In this document: positions 28,501 to 39,420 of the stretch, one piece after another
Layout: the number at the start of each line of letters is the position of its first letter
Position numbering within the stretch: position 1 is the stretch's first letter
Assembly (NCBI GenBank): GCA_035771165.1
Contig: JAWNZC010000255.1
Location: 186,001 to 250,000 of the forward strand
From: Paragorgia papillata
Taxonomy: Eukaryota > Cnidaria > Anthozoa > Scleralcyonacea > Coralliidae
Direction: 5' to 3'
Length of the DNA: 64,000 nucleotides
Made by a program: the position numbers and the translations under genes
The notes under the pieces: generated by a model
The model's database searches: none
What the model saw: the letters and a program-made list of their open reading frames with translations, nothing else
What the model was told of the DNA's origin: nothing

Positions 28501-29918
28501 AGATTTGATGTTGTGTCGCTACTCCGAGTTTTACGCTATCGCGATCTTCAGGCAACTGACAGATTAGGTTCTGCTATTCATTATTACATTGGCTACGTCA
28601 TTAATTAAGTTGGTGTTTAGTTACGTGTCGACACTTCGAAAATAATTCAGATCGTTTGTTCAAAAAGTTTTTCTTTTTTGTCGTCATCAAAAAAAGTTTT
28701 TCTTCCAGACATAAATTGCATCGTTTTGATCCTGCTTTGTATCGGCCTACGTGCTTTATTACAGACCACTTGATGTGGTGGTCTCGGTTTCCAATCTTCA
28801 ATTTCTAGATATGTTTCGACAACTCGGTGTCGTTGGCGTATTTTACGTTTCGGAAAGATTTGGTATGGTTGCGATATCTCTGTTTGAAATCGTTGGCCGT
28901 TACTCCTATATAGTTCTTTGTTTCTCCGTTGTCTGTTGTCGTTACTTCGGCTTGGTAAACCAAGCTCTTTGCCAAACAATTTCCAGCGATTGGGCATTCA
29001 TTAGGTCGTCGGTAGTTACATTTGCGGGATTCGTTGTTTGTTGCGTGGTTTTGTGTAGTGTTTTTCGTCAACGTGTGGTTGTTGTGTTTACGGATAAAGC
29101 ATTTCATGTTCTCTGTGCAGCTATAGCTGACGCGTACAGTGTGGCGGTTAAATATTTTGTGTGGTTTATGTGAAGGCGGAAAGTGTTTGTCGATGAGTTG
29201 TAAAAAGTCTCGTCCTACGTTCGTTCTAACGTTTCTACTATAAGGTGGGTTGTACCATATTGCGTTTCGTCGTCGGTTTCGTCTTTGTGAATTGTTTCTG
29301 TTGTCGTCTTGGTTAGTTGGTTCGTACGTCAAGGTTGCGTCGAAGTTGCTTCGTTTAAGAGCGTCATTGTATAGTGGGGCAGCTTCGTTGAACGTTTCTT
29401 GGTTGCATGAAAGTTTGTTGATTCGTTTGTTTATCGATGAGGGTAATTGTGGGATGATTGATGGTGGGTGGTTCGACAAACGGTTGATGTAAAGTGGTTC
29501 GTCATTAGGTTTTCGGTAGGGTTTGTATGTTCCGTTCGTTAGGTCAAAGGTAATGTCGAGGAAGTTGACAATCTTTAGATTTGCTTTTGCGGTAATCTTC
29601 AGGCCGAATTCGCTCTCGAAAAAGCTGCTTAATTATTTTCTTGTTTTATCTGCCAGTCTTCCTGACGTGGTCGTAAGTGCAGCCAAGCCGTCGTCTCGGT
29701 ATAAACCGAGATTAATGTTAAATCGTTTCTCCAGTGAGTCTAGGATGAATAGGCCAACCAGTTCACAAATCTCGGCCCCGTCGTAGCTATACCCATTGTT
29801 ACGTCGAATGTAGTGGTGCTGTTTTTCTTCGTCCATGCTTGGCCGTTGTTAAATAGAAGTGATTTTCGTGCGTGTTTTATGATTTTGGTGTCGTTGTCGG
29901 AAATGAGGGTGAATTGTT
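28500..29918 (-). pseudogene. Penelope-like element: RT C-terminus and GIY-YIG endonuclease
   Basis: 5'-truncated Penelope-like element on the minus strand. The RT thumb side begins at about 29918 with the conserved SYDGAEICELVGLFIL and GLYRDDGLA motifs. Then comes a linker with PSSINKRINKLS and YNPPYSRNVRTNVGRDFLQL, a cysteine-rich patch (CNYRRPNECPI), and a GIY-YIG endonuclease (YQAEVTT, NYIGVTANDFKQRYRNHTKSF, CNLCLEEKLFL). Frames change near 29480-29630 and again near 28800, so it is not functional. The endonuclease makes the target cut in this family. A hammerhead-like motif lies just downstream at 28515-28556, where PLE terminal repeats usually carry one. Confidence 0.88.
28515..28556 (-). 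ncRNA. Degenerate hammerhead ribozyme of the Penelope-like element
   Basis: Minus strand: stem I GTTGC pairs with GCGAC (one G-U), core CTGAAGA matches the hammerhead CUGANGA, stem II CGC-GATA-GCG, then AAAAC where GAAAC is expected, short stem III CTC/GAG and a cleavage triplet GTA. The conserved G of GAAA (G12, catalytic) is replaced by A, so self-cleavage is probably lost. Confidence 0.65.
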
Positions 29919-30001
29919 AGTACAAAGACAAGTAAAATACAGAACTCCAGTATGACAAAAATAAATGTAACATTAACAGTTTATCACTAATGATTTTTAA
30001 G

Positions 30002-30349
30002 TTATATTTGGCAGGACAGAAGAAAATGCTTGTATTGTATTTTGAAAGCTTTGTTGCTTAATTGTTTTAAATGAGTTGGAACAGAGTTCCAAAGTTTCGA
30101 AATTGTAAATTTAATAGTGAATTTTCCGTAAATGGTTCTAATCTTTGGTCGATAGAAATTATTTCTGGCTGATAATCTAGTATTATAGTTCTGAACATTT
30201 GATATTGGTGTAAGGTAGTCACGAAATATGGAAGGGACTTTCAAGGTGTTATTTGACAGTTTGTTGGCAAAAGTGGCTATCTTAAGTGTGACAATGTTAT
30301 CAAACTTAAGTATGCCAAGGAGTTTAAAATAGCTACTTGCTGACTCCAT
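30002..30349 (-). pseudogene. LINE ORF2 C-terminal tail fragment
   Basis: 115 residues with LTPISNVQNYNTRLSARNNFYRP, TIYGKFTIKF, SKLWNSVPTHLK and a terminal FKIQYKHFLLS. This is the post-RT tail found in many cnidarian CR1/L2-type LINEs. The frame ends at its natural stop, so it is a 5'-truncated insertion next to the Penelope fragment. No RT core remains. Confidence 0.65.
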
Positions 30350-31100
30350 ATGATTTGCTGAAAAAATACTACGAATGCAGTTGTTTTGTTTAGTACGAAT
30401 CTTGGTTAATTAATTATGGAATCTTGGAATAAGAAATTCTACGTACCACTTATTTTTAAACAAATGTAGAACTATAAAATATATTAATTACGCGTATACG
30501 GAATCTTATTTACAACAAATGTGTCGTCGCAAACGCTTTTTGTTAACGGACTGACAATTTTCTGCGGGAAAATTATTTGACTGACTCGGACACAAAAGCC
30601 ATGTAAGTGCCGTACCACCACGTAAATTTTAAAGTTGTTAACGTAAAATGCCGTAAAATGAAACAAATATAGGGCCGAATAAAAACACAAACTAATAATA
30701 ATAATTTATCGTCTCCACGCGCATCTTTTTTTTTTATTTTTGCTGAAAATTTTCCTCGTTTTAGAGCTGTTTTGTGAGACCTTTTTGGTGCATTTGATAA
30801 CTTTCTAAAACATTCGGGACTTTTCGGTCCTTTCGGAACTTTTCGGTTTCTTATGAGTTTGACGTGCCACAATCCCATCGCCATCTTATAAAAGCCGTAT
30901 AACAGAATATTATACCAAAGTCAATCTGAATGTTTAGCAAAAACATCACCAAATGTTTAGCAGAAACAATGGTTGGAAATATTTAAGTTCAAATCAACTG
31001 GAGACATGTACCTACTGTTAAAATAAGTTTAATAAAATTGATAAAAGTTTAAAAAACGTTAAAAGATTTGAGCTTTTATTGCACTACAACATCGTCAGAA
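30350..31100. other. No supported gene
   Basis: Scattered short frames only. A minus-strand frame at 30573-30884 (PKGPKSPECFRKL and similar) has no recognised relative. AATAAA-like and poly(T) runs are present. Confidence 0.4.
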
Positions 31101-31130
31101 CTAGCCTGTGAACAGGCTCTCTGTGGCCGG
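31095..31130 (+). repeat. Inverted repeat CCTGTGAACAGGCTCTC (left copy)
   Basis: CGTCAGAACTAGCCTGTGAACAGGCTCTCT here is matched in inverted form by AGAGAGCCTGTTCACAGGCGATGTC at 36670-36694. It may mark the borders of a 5.6 kb block or be a dispersed short repeat. Confidence 0.55.
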
Positions 31131-31822
31131 CTGGCTTAGAGGGAGAAGGAGAGAGACTGTAGACAAATTATTGAAGCCGTCGTTCCACCCGCTTGTCAAA
31201 AATCTGTAATCGGTTTATACTTCCGTTGAGAAAATGTCAACACAAAGTGCGATAGAAGAGCAGGTTTTATTGACTTCCATACATATTTATTTGCATGGGG
31301 CCGAAAGAGTATAGTCGAAATACTATTACTCGTAAATTTCATGAAGTTCCAAGCTAAACTTTCCGAAATATGAGGTTTTGGGTAAACAGGTTACTATTTT
31401 CTTATTATAACAAGCGAGCGGTTTATTCCTTTTCGAAATATTTGCCCGTCGGCGGATATTTTACATCGCAACATCAGTGATATTAATTTCCATTTTCCAG
31501 GGGCACTTTTATCTTTATTTCATATACATTTGTTGCCATTTACAACCACATTTTATATCTTATTAAAAACGGTCAAGCCTCGGCTTGGTACGCAAGCATA
31601 TCCTCGTAAAAGGGTAAAATTTCATTATTTGCCAGACCTTGTTTACAAAATTTCGTTAACACTTCTAGCCTTTTGAAAGGCTTCTGCGCGTTTTTATTCA
31701 TATGAGCAACAAGAACATAATAAAAATATCAATCTTCGTAAATTTTGTGAATTTCTAAGCTATAGTAATCGAAATACAAGCTTTCAAGTAAACAAATTAC
31801 TTTTTTTATTTTTTCATTCGTC
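31131..31822. other. No supported gene
   Basis: AT-rich stretch with a duplicated theme (CTCGTAAATTTCATGAAGTTCCAAGCTAAACTTTCCGAAATA versus a similar run near 31735-31780, about 400 bases later), suggesting an old tandem duplication. Confidence 0.4.
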
Positions 31823-32293
31823 GTGAGCGGGCGGAATCCTAGGCTTTTCTGCAATTTGATTGGCTACGTGAACGGGCGGTATTTTACGATATCTTGGACC
31901 GATATTATTATATATATATTTACGATATCTTTTATTACAATTTGGCATTTAAACTGTTTAATTATATTTTATAACTATATACTTCGCTTGTCACGGGAGA
32001 AAATAGATTCAGACGAAGACTATCACGATGAGAGTGAGTTTTGTTATCCAAATGCTGTCGAAATTTGTGAAAACGTGGAATTTTCCGAGGAAACGATAAA
32101 CTATAACGAAGAAACAATGAGTGACATTGAAGATTTTATTATCGGTCAGCGTCCCAAAAACACTTTAAAGAAGACAAGATACGACATGAATGTGTGGAGA
32201 CGGTATTTTGAATCGGTGAACGAAACGAGAAATATAGAAGACATACCTGCAGAACTGCTAAATGTTTTGATATGCCGGTTTTTCATGCACGTA
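31823..32293 (+). pseudogene. Crypton-type tyrosine recombinase fragment, N-terminal domain
   Basis: From MSDIEDFIIGQ the frame has NTLKKTRYDMNVWRRYFES, ETRNIEDIPAELLNVL and CRFFMHV, the SAM-like N-terminal region of cnidarian Crypton/DUF3504-type recombinases. The catalytic domain is missing: the frame runs into a Polinton terminal repeat at 32294. The AT-rich hydrophobic start (IYIFTISFITIW) is probably not part of the original protein. Confidence 0.55.
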
Positions 32294-33420
32294 AGTAGTG
32301 ATAGACCCCACTATGGAGTACAAAGGGATGCCGCCTCATTAAATATTCAACTTATTATTTATTCATTCTCAGGCTCCTTTGAGACCGTCTAACCCTAATC
32401 CCGTTAGTTATTCATTTTATAGCGGCGCGTTACATCATTAATGGCTAACCCTACATACGTCATTCATTCTCAGGCTCCTTTGGGACTTCCTAACCCTAAT
32501 AATTATTTATGCTTACGTCATTAATTCCCAGGCTCCTTTGGGACGTAGTATCCTAATTTTCCCCCCAAACCCTAGCTGATACTCAACCCCCCGGGTAATA
32601 CGTCATAACCGATAGCTCTCCGACTGATTTCCGAAGTTCGCGATTATCAAAAGGCACTGGACTTACTTACAAGTAATAGTAATTAGCTTTTCATTTATAC
32701 ACTTTACCCTACTGATAGTCAAACAGTTGTGGGACCTGTAGGTGTACAGAGCATGCGTACAGTAAAATTTAAGAAAATAGACGTTCTTTACAAGGAACTA
32801 AAGAGAAATTGATAGAGACACTTTATATTTTTTATCTGAAACCTTGTTTGGAGGAATATAGAGAGTTTTGAACATTTTAAATGTCTGAATCTGCTGAGAT
32901 AACTTAACTCGAATATTATTTGAATAAGCTATGAATATTATATTAGAACCTGAACAGAGTAAGTCATCTTAGAATCATTCCTAACTAAACCTTCGTTTAT
33001 AAGCGAGGAAGATATAATGAAGAATCACTTCGAAAAGCCGTGAGCTCATAGACACTCTGTCGTATTACCTTAAACATTGTTTAGAAGAACATCGAGTACT
33101 ATTCGGCAGCATCGTTGACCAAGCACTTTAAAAAATTACAGAACTTGGTTATATAATTCGTCGATATGGTTTAGTATGTTATAAGATTCTCGCACGTGCA
33201 GAACACAAAAGGGAAAGTCATCAAGGTTACTAATGACCAAAACATAAACAGATTTGCATATAAGTAGAATATTTAATTCATTTTAGGGGATGTCATGAGT
33301 TGTGTGTGAATAATAAGGTATTAATGTGTGGGCATGTTTAGGCCAAAAGATGATTAGCGGGGACGTTACCATAGCGAATGTCAGCGTAGCGTCGTCTCAT
33401 TCGAATTCTGTTCTCTGACG
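32294..33420 (+). repeat. Polinton left terminal and subterminal repeat
   Basis: Starts AGTAGTGATAGACCCCACTATGG, similar to the outer end at 8309, and continues with AAAGGGATGCCGCCTCATTAAATATTCAA, CAGGCTCCTTTGAGACC, ACGTCATAACCGATAGCTCT and CTTTATATTTTTTATCTGAA. The preceding six bases are CACGTA, but I found no matching right end, so only a left terminus is supported. Confidence 0.75.
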
Positions 33421-33483
33421 AGTAACATCGAAAGTCTTTTGGAGTGTGATTTGGAACGTTTGTTGAAAGCCGTTTAGAACTGA

Positions 33484-33849
33484 GACACGAATACTCGACG
33501 ATCTAGAAACCGTAAATATGAAGCATGGGGAAATCAAGTACATGTCGATGAAGTATCCGTTGTTGAATACCAAAAGCTGTTTCCATTAATAGAGACCATA
33601 TACACAGACGCCGTCGCCACTGAAATCGAGAAATTATGCGAAGAAAACTGTTGTGGCTGCAAGATTTATCACCCCAGTCAGCGCCAGCATGATTGCCTCA
33701 TGATGACCAAGGAAGAAAGATGGGAATTGTACTGCAAAGATGCCATTGCATTTGTAAAAGATAAACGATTAATTTGGGATGAGTTTATTGAAGCGACAAG
33801 AGTGTTAAAGATCAGGTGTCATAAAGACGCTCTTGAACGTTTAAGATAA
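33484..33849 (+). pseudogene. Polinton-associated cysteine-rich protein (NCCGC...HPSQ family), no start codon
   Basis: An open frame of about 120 codons begins after the stop at 33481 and has no in-frame ATG before the conserved part. It contains EYQKLFPLIETIYTDAV, then NCCGCKIYHPSQRQHDCLM and KEERWELYCKDAIAF. The CxGC-x-HPSQxxHxCL signature is frequent in cnidarian Polinton neighbourhoods and could bind zinc. A further open stretch without methionine follows to about 33968. Function unknown. Confidence 0.6.
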
Positions 33850-34019
33850 TTAGAAAACACGTCAGAGTCCATATTGTATGCACTGTGGCAATTGTATAGT
33901 AATGCGGAGAATCCAGAAATGAAATGTATTCAAGGATATCTTTCTTACTGGAGAGAAAGTAATAAATGATTTTCTTGAATAAATGTTGTGTTTTGTCTTA
34001 AATATGGCTAATAATTGTA

Positions 34020-34790
34020 GACACACTTTTTATTTTTATCCTAAATCTTGTCTGAAGGAATATAGCAGGTTTTGAACATTCTAAATGACTGAATCTGCTG
34101 AGATAACTTATTCGAATATTATCTGAATAAGCTATGAATATTATATTAGGGTTAGAACCTAACAGAATAAATCATCTTAGAATCATACCTAACTAAACCC
34201 TCGTTTATAAGTGAAGGAAGATAGAATGAGGAATCACTTCGAGAAGCTGAACTTAAGATACGTACGAATCAATCCGAAAAGCCGTGAGCTCAGAAAAAAC
34301 GTATTGGCACATAGCAATGAAAAGCTTATATATGAATAATATATTAGATATTTGCTTCGCTTTTGAATATTATATTAGATATTTGGTTCGCTTTTGTGAT
34401 GTTTATACGTATAGGAACCCTTTGAAGTTAAAAAGAATCGCCTTGAATGCTAGCATTATTCGAAGAACATTATTCGACAGCATCGTCGACCAAGCACTTT
34501 GAAAAATTACAGAGCTTGGTTAAATAATTCGTCGCTATGATTTAGTATGTTATAAGATTCTCGCACGTGCAGAACACAAAAGGGAAAAGTCATTAAGGTT
34601 ACTAATGGCTAAAACATAACCGGATTTGCATATAAGTAGAATATTTAATTCATTTTAGGGGGTGATCACGAGCTTTGGGGAATAATAAGGGGCATGAAGA
34701 GGTTATTAATGTGTGGGCAAGTTTAGGCGAGGCGTTAGTGTAACCATGTAGAATGTACAGCGTCCCGTCGTCTCGCAGAATTCAAAGTAA
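34020..34790 (+). repeat. Second Polinton subterminal repeat block
   Basis: Repeats 32820-33400 with differences: TGAATCTGCTGAGATAACTT, GAATCACTTCGAGAAG, TTCTCGCACGTGCAGAACACAAAAGGGAAA, ATTTGCATATAAGTAGAATA. The frame at 34284-34502 lies in it and is not credible. Confidence 0.7.
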
Positions 34791-35080
34791 TACACATTAT
34801 TTGTAAATACTTTATTTAAATTCAGCATAGTACAGAAGATAATGTTTCAACGATTCAACAGTAACTTTAATTATTATAATTGGTGTTGTAGGAGTACACC
34901 AGTTTTTTGTAATAATGGTTTCTTTCGTTTGATGAAATCTAAACATATATTCAAAATACACAGTCCTATATAGCCTTTAATAAACCATTATCAGTATGTC
35001 TCAATGTCGCTTTTCTCAGATCGTGCTACGAAGAGACCAGGACAAACGTCGATGAACGTATCTGGATAGAGTTCAACGAA

Positions 35081-35207
35081 GCGATGCAGGCGTTGAAATT
35101 ACGAAACCAGAGACAATAATAAATACTCTCAAGACGCTACAGAGACAATGGTTGAGCCTGTGGAAATTGACGACTCGCCAAATATTCTTTCTATATCTGT
35201 TCTGTTT
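35081..35207 (+). repeat. Segmental duplication, copy A
   Basis: About 127 bases nearly identical to 36122-36250 (GCGATGCAGGCGTTGAAATT ... TGACGACTCGCCAAATATTC). It includes the end of one small frame and the start of another (MVEPVEIDDSPNILS). Confidence 0.85.
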
Positions 35208-35633
35208 AGCTGTCCATTAAAGTATCTGTACCAAGTAAAAGACACTGGTGTAAAATTTACGAGTACGATAAAGAATCCTCGGGAGGCTTACGAGGAGTAT
35301 CTTCTTGAAAAGTCTAGAAACTTAACGACGAAAAGTAATCTGAACTAATGCTATATGTGTTATGAGAACATTATCGAGTTTATCTAAAGTTAAATTATGT
35401 TTTAAGTTAAATAAAATTTCTTGGACTATTTAGTGTGTAAGAAAGATGTGTAATTTTATATGTGTATAATTTTATCTGAAGAAAAATTAATAAAGACATA
35501 TGAGCAACATTATAATAGTTCTTTGTAGTTTATTTTTACATTATAATAACAAATTACAGTGTACATATTGACAGCTAATTATTTACATAAACAAAGTGTT
35601 TTTAAATAAACTGTCCTGCGTTTACGGTTTCTT

Positions 35634-36026
35634 CTAGTGCACCGACTTCTTATATATATCGTTTGTTTCTCTGTTTTCAAAGCACTGCTCGCTCTTTATA
35701 GGGAATTTTGATATTTTCCGTTTTTTGCGTTGTTTATTATTTACGGACTCCCCCTGCTGCTCTCTTAGATAATTATTGAAGTTTGTTGCCATTTCCTCTT
35801 GTCTCCTTATAATGCTTTTCAAAGTTTTCTCCATATTTAGTTCTGTGCTGTCTGCGATAGTTTCTTTACTCTGTAAAGGTACACATATTCCAATTTTACT
35901 CCATTTTAGCCATTTAGCGCGTTCTTTGTTATCCATGTGATGTACTTGATCAAGATGATTTGCTAGCCTTGCAAGATTAGTGCTTCCGCAACCGAAGACA
36001 GGACAGTTTCTACGTGTGCGACCCAT
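35634..36026 (-). CDS. Zinc-finger protein (GRTRRNCPV family) of Polinton type
   Basis: 130 residues. It starts MGRTRRNCPVFGCGSTNL and has one finger of form CxxxxC...HxxxxH (LANHLDQVHH) with NKERAKWLKWSK. A coiled or charged region (MEKTLKSIIRRQEEMATNF) and a basic tail (NKQRKKRKISKF) follow. The first half parallels the 61-residue protein at 16726-16911 in the larger Polinton, so this is probably the surviving accessory gene of a decayed Polinton. Confidence 0.6.
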   Translation of the reverse strand: MGRTRRNCPVFGCGSTNLARLANHLDQVHHMDNKERAKWLKWSKIGICVPLQSKETIADSTELNMEKTLKSIIRRQEEMATNFNNYLREQQGESVNNKQRKKRKISKFPIKSEQCFENRETNDIYKKSVH

Positions 36027-36121
36027 GTTTAGTTAAACGTATGAAGTTGTCCTTCAGCAGCATATCGATGAAATTTAATAGAGATTGAATAAAGCCTAGG
36101 CCCTACTGTTTGTCAAGAAGC

Positions 36122-36250
36122 GCGATGCAGGCGTTGAAATTACGAAACCAAAGAGACAATAATAAATACTCTCAAGACGCTACAGAGACAATGGTTGAGC
36201 CTGTGGAAATTGACGACTCGCCAAATATTCTTTCTATATTTGTTCTGTTT
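36122..36250 (+). repeat. Segmental duplication, copy B
   Basis: Second copy of 35081-35207, with one inserted A and few substitutions. Confidence 0.85.
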
Positions 36251-36526
36251 TTCTTTCAAACTTGTATTTTCCATTTTTCAAGAAACTGTATGGTTTCGAA
36301 CAAAACGTTTTGAAATATTAGCTTGTGATTAAACACTTTGCACACACCAGCGCTCACTCAGGCCCGCCCCTATTTTAATATTACGAATCATTGAATCAGT
36401 GATCGGACCAATCAGGGCATGATACCAGATTCTGGTGTCATAGAACGGCGGCTTCAATTGTTTGTCCACAGGCTCTCTCCCTCACCTCGCCCCATTCTCC
36501 TCCCGCTCCAAACCCGCTCCTTTCTC

Positions 36527-36663
36527 AAGCATGGGGAAATCAAGTACATGTCGATGAAGTGTCCGTTGTTGAATACCAAAAGCTGTTTCCATTAATAGAG
36601 ACCATATACACAGACGCCGTCGCCACTGAAATTGGGAAATTATGCGAAGAAAACTGTTGTGGC
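36527..36663 (+). repeat. Duplicated start of the NCCGC gene
   Basis: 137 bases matching 33521-33657 and ending abruptly after the codons for NCCG, where a copy of the CCTGTTCACAGG repeat begins. A broken partial duplicate. Confidence 0.85.
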
Positions 36664-36667
36664 ACAC

Positions 36668-36695
36668 CAGAGAGAGCCTGTTCACAGGCGATGTC
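36668..36695 (-). repeat. Inverted repeat CCTGTGAACAGGCTCTC (right copy)
   Basis: Reverse complement partner of 31095-31130. Confidence 0.55.
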
Positions 36696-36699
36696 AGAA

Positions 36700-39420
36700 C
36701 AAGGGACAACTTCATTCGATTAATGTTTGGAAAACGTTCAGCAAGTGTTCAGCAAAAATTTAGTCCACTGGTGTTATAAAACACGGAGATTGTGACCAAA
36801 CAATAATATATTAAAGTTGTTCGTACTCCCGTACGAGCAGACAAAAATAAAATAAATTGATTAAAAACGAAAAATATCAATTAAAATAAACTAAAAATTT
36901 ATACAACATGCAAATTTATTAACATTTCCTGTGTTTTTTTCGTACAAACTTCGTCTTCGTCGCTCGAGTCTATTTTTAAATAATTTAAACATTAAAATGT
37001 ATAAAACAATTTCCGTACAGACTTCATAATTTAACTTAATATTTTAACAGTACATTTTACACAATTTTAATACATACCTTCAAATACACTATAGATTTTT
37101 TTCCATTCCATGGTCAACCAACCAGTCATTTACAAACGTTGAACTTTTTCCTTCAAAATCTTCAATCTTTTCCGCCGCCATGCCTAGAAAATGGCCGTTC
37201 TGCTCAGCTATGGTAATTCTGCTAGCCTGCGTTCCACCCGAAAATGCGCGAGTTAAGAAATAGAGACTTCGTGTTCAAAATCTATGTTCAAATCCCCCCA
37301 TCTACCAAATTCCCCACCGCCAAGAAAGCGTCAAACGTCAAATTCCCCACTCCCCAGAGACTACTTAAAGTCAAATTCCCGGGGTAGATCGGGGGGATGT
37401 TGAACTTTCGAACTGATCGGTACATTGGGTAAACATTGCCAACATGCGAATTGAAAACAGAACTTACATAGGGAATTCTGCGCCTCGTTATGATTCTTTC
37501 ACCTTCGTAGAATGCACTCTTCTTCTGTTTCTTCCCAGTGTCATATAATACTGCTGATGACAGCGAATTCAATTGGTTGTAGTATACTTGTACGGAACGT
37601 TTTAAAGAACTACCAGTAACCATATTGGAACTTCTTGAATGAAAACTAAACCACGCTGCCCCACTGACCAAGACTTGCGCGGGCTGTACGTGATTTATGG
37701 AGTGAAATGGGGATAACATGGGTTCTCCATATTTTTGCGAGAGGGCTGCTGAACAAATTGCGCAGGCTCAAAATGTCCGCAATTTCTAGCCATGGACTAA
37801 CAGGTCGTTTTAAGGTGCGCATTCCTTTCAACGGGCAGTATAAACGAGATTTTTAAAGCTCTCCAATCCACTTTGGAGTCAGCTCTTTAGAGGAATTCAA
37901 TGAACCAAACTGTTATATTTCAGGGAACAAAAAGGCCATGGTGATTTCTTTTACCACACTAAAAAGTGTAACAAGCCTTTTTAACATCATTAGCGGGTAC
38001 AATGAAATGGAAGTGAACAAATTTTTCTCTCGATCTCTCAAATCAAAAGGAAAGGTAGAGGTAATTGTAAATGAAGTAATGGACTTTGCTTGATTTACAA
38101 ATACAGCAAAGGACAATTTATTATGAGCTTTAATTTTAGAGTTTGGAATGTGAATGGTTTTCCTCAGCATACTTAATATGTGGATGGAGTTCTTTATTAT
38201 GCAAATGACAAATTGGACAATAATTTTCATTGCTATCTAACCCTTTGAAGAATCAATAATTAATTGTTTGTTAATATATATGTGGTATTTAACATAAACG
38301 TACTTGTGGACTCTTACAAATTATTTTCTTCTGATTGGCTGAGCTATTCACTGTATATATTTGGTGATAGACCACTGTAGTAGCAAGTCTATCTTTAAAT
38401 TCAAATCAACAGAAAAGTCTTGCTTTATGGAGGTTTCAGTTTGTTATCACAGCTGAAACAACTTCATTTTGGAGGATTTTGAGCTCAAAGTTTCAACAAT
38501 CCCAACAACAGCAGACTGAGGACTTACCTTTGTAGCTCCTTTCATTTCAAGGGCTGCCTAAAAGGTTTATTGTACACACCTTTTCTTTGTTCTTGCTGAC
38601 ATAAAGGCGCAAGTAGGTAATTTTCGTCTTCTAGAAATTGACAAAGCAGAAAGGAACTCCCCTTTTGGTTCCCCAATATTTTGGTTTTGAAGACCTTCCT
38701 GTAGAGTTGTCACTTCCAAATGACAAGGGTTCATAATAAAAAAAACATAATAGAATTTTATGTCAAGCACATCAACATGTTGAATACACTTTACACAATG
38801 ATATTAAAAGTTTCAGAATTACTGTACTCAACATTAAACCATTGTATATTCTTCTTTATATTTTCATATAATTAATATTGAATATTATATTTACAGTAAC
38901 TTAAAGTTCAAGGACCTTGACCAAAAAATATCTAATGAAGTTGCCTCCAGTCTATATATATATATATATATATATAACTAATTTGTATTCAGGATATAAC
39001 ACTTCAGTACAAATGCACTGTTATCAATGTGTGTCCTGAGTGAATAAATACATAAGTAATAAATATGAATACTATTAACATTTATACAATCTATTAATTG
39101 AAAAATTCGTTCAAGTTGTCAATCTTCCGAATACCCAAAGGAAGGTCATTGAAAAGTTTAGCTCCCATGTAATAGAAAGAATTTCTGGCATATTCTGTGC
39201 GGATTTTGGGTAGTTGAATCAAACACGAAGCATTCCTTCTACCATAATTATGCGCATTTATCTGAAAATAATTTTAAAAATTCTTACATACATTTCCAAC
39301 CAAGGACTTTTTAACTAATACGCAAGCTCTTCTCTTAATTACATTTTCAATTCGAGGTATCTTTAAATCACGATGATTGGAAGAACTGATGATGGACATT
39401 GCTCTATCATGAAAACCGAT
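36700..39420. other. Long stretch without a supported gene
   Basis: No recognisable family. 37270-37410 is a C-rich block with repeated GTCAAATTCCCC and CAAATCCCCCCATCTACC, possibly a MITE. A minus-strand frame at 37288-37719 runs through that block and is not supported. A (TA)n tract lies at 38957-38976. The part from about 39080 onward may already be the 3' end of the LINE to the right. Confidence 0.45.

Noticed and set aside
37288..37719. 143-residue minus-strand frame
   Set aside because: Its C-terminal third is translated from a C-rich repeat and the rest has no recognised relative or gene context.
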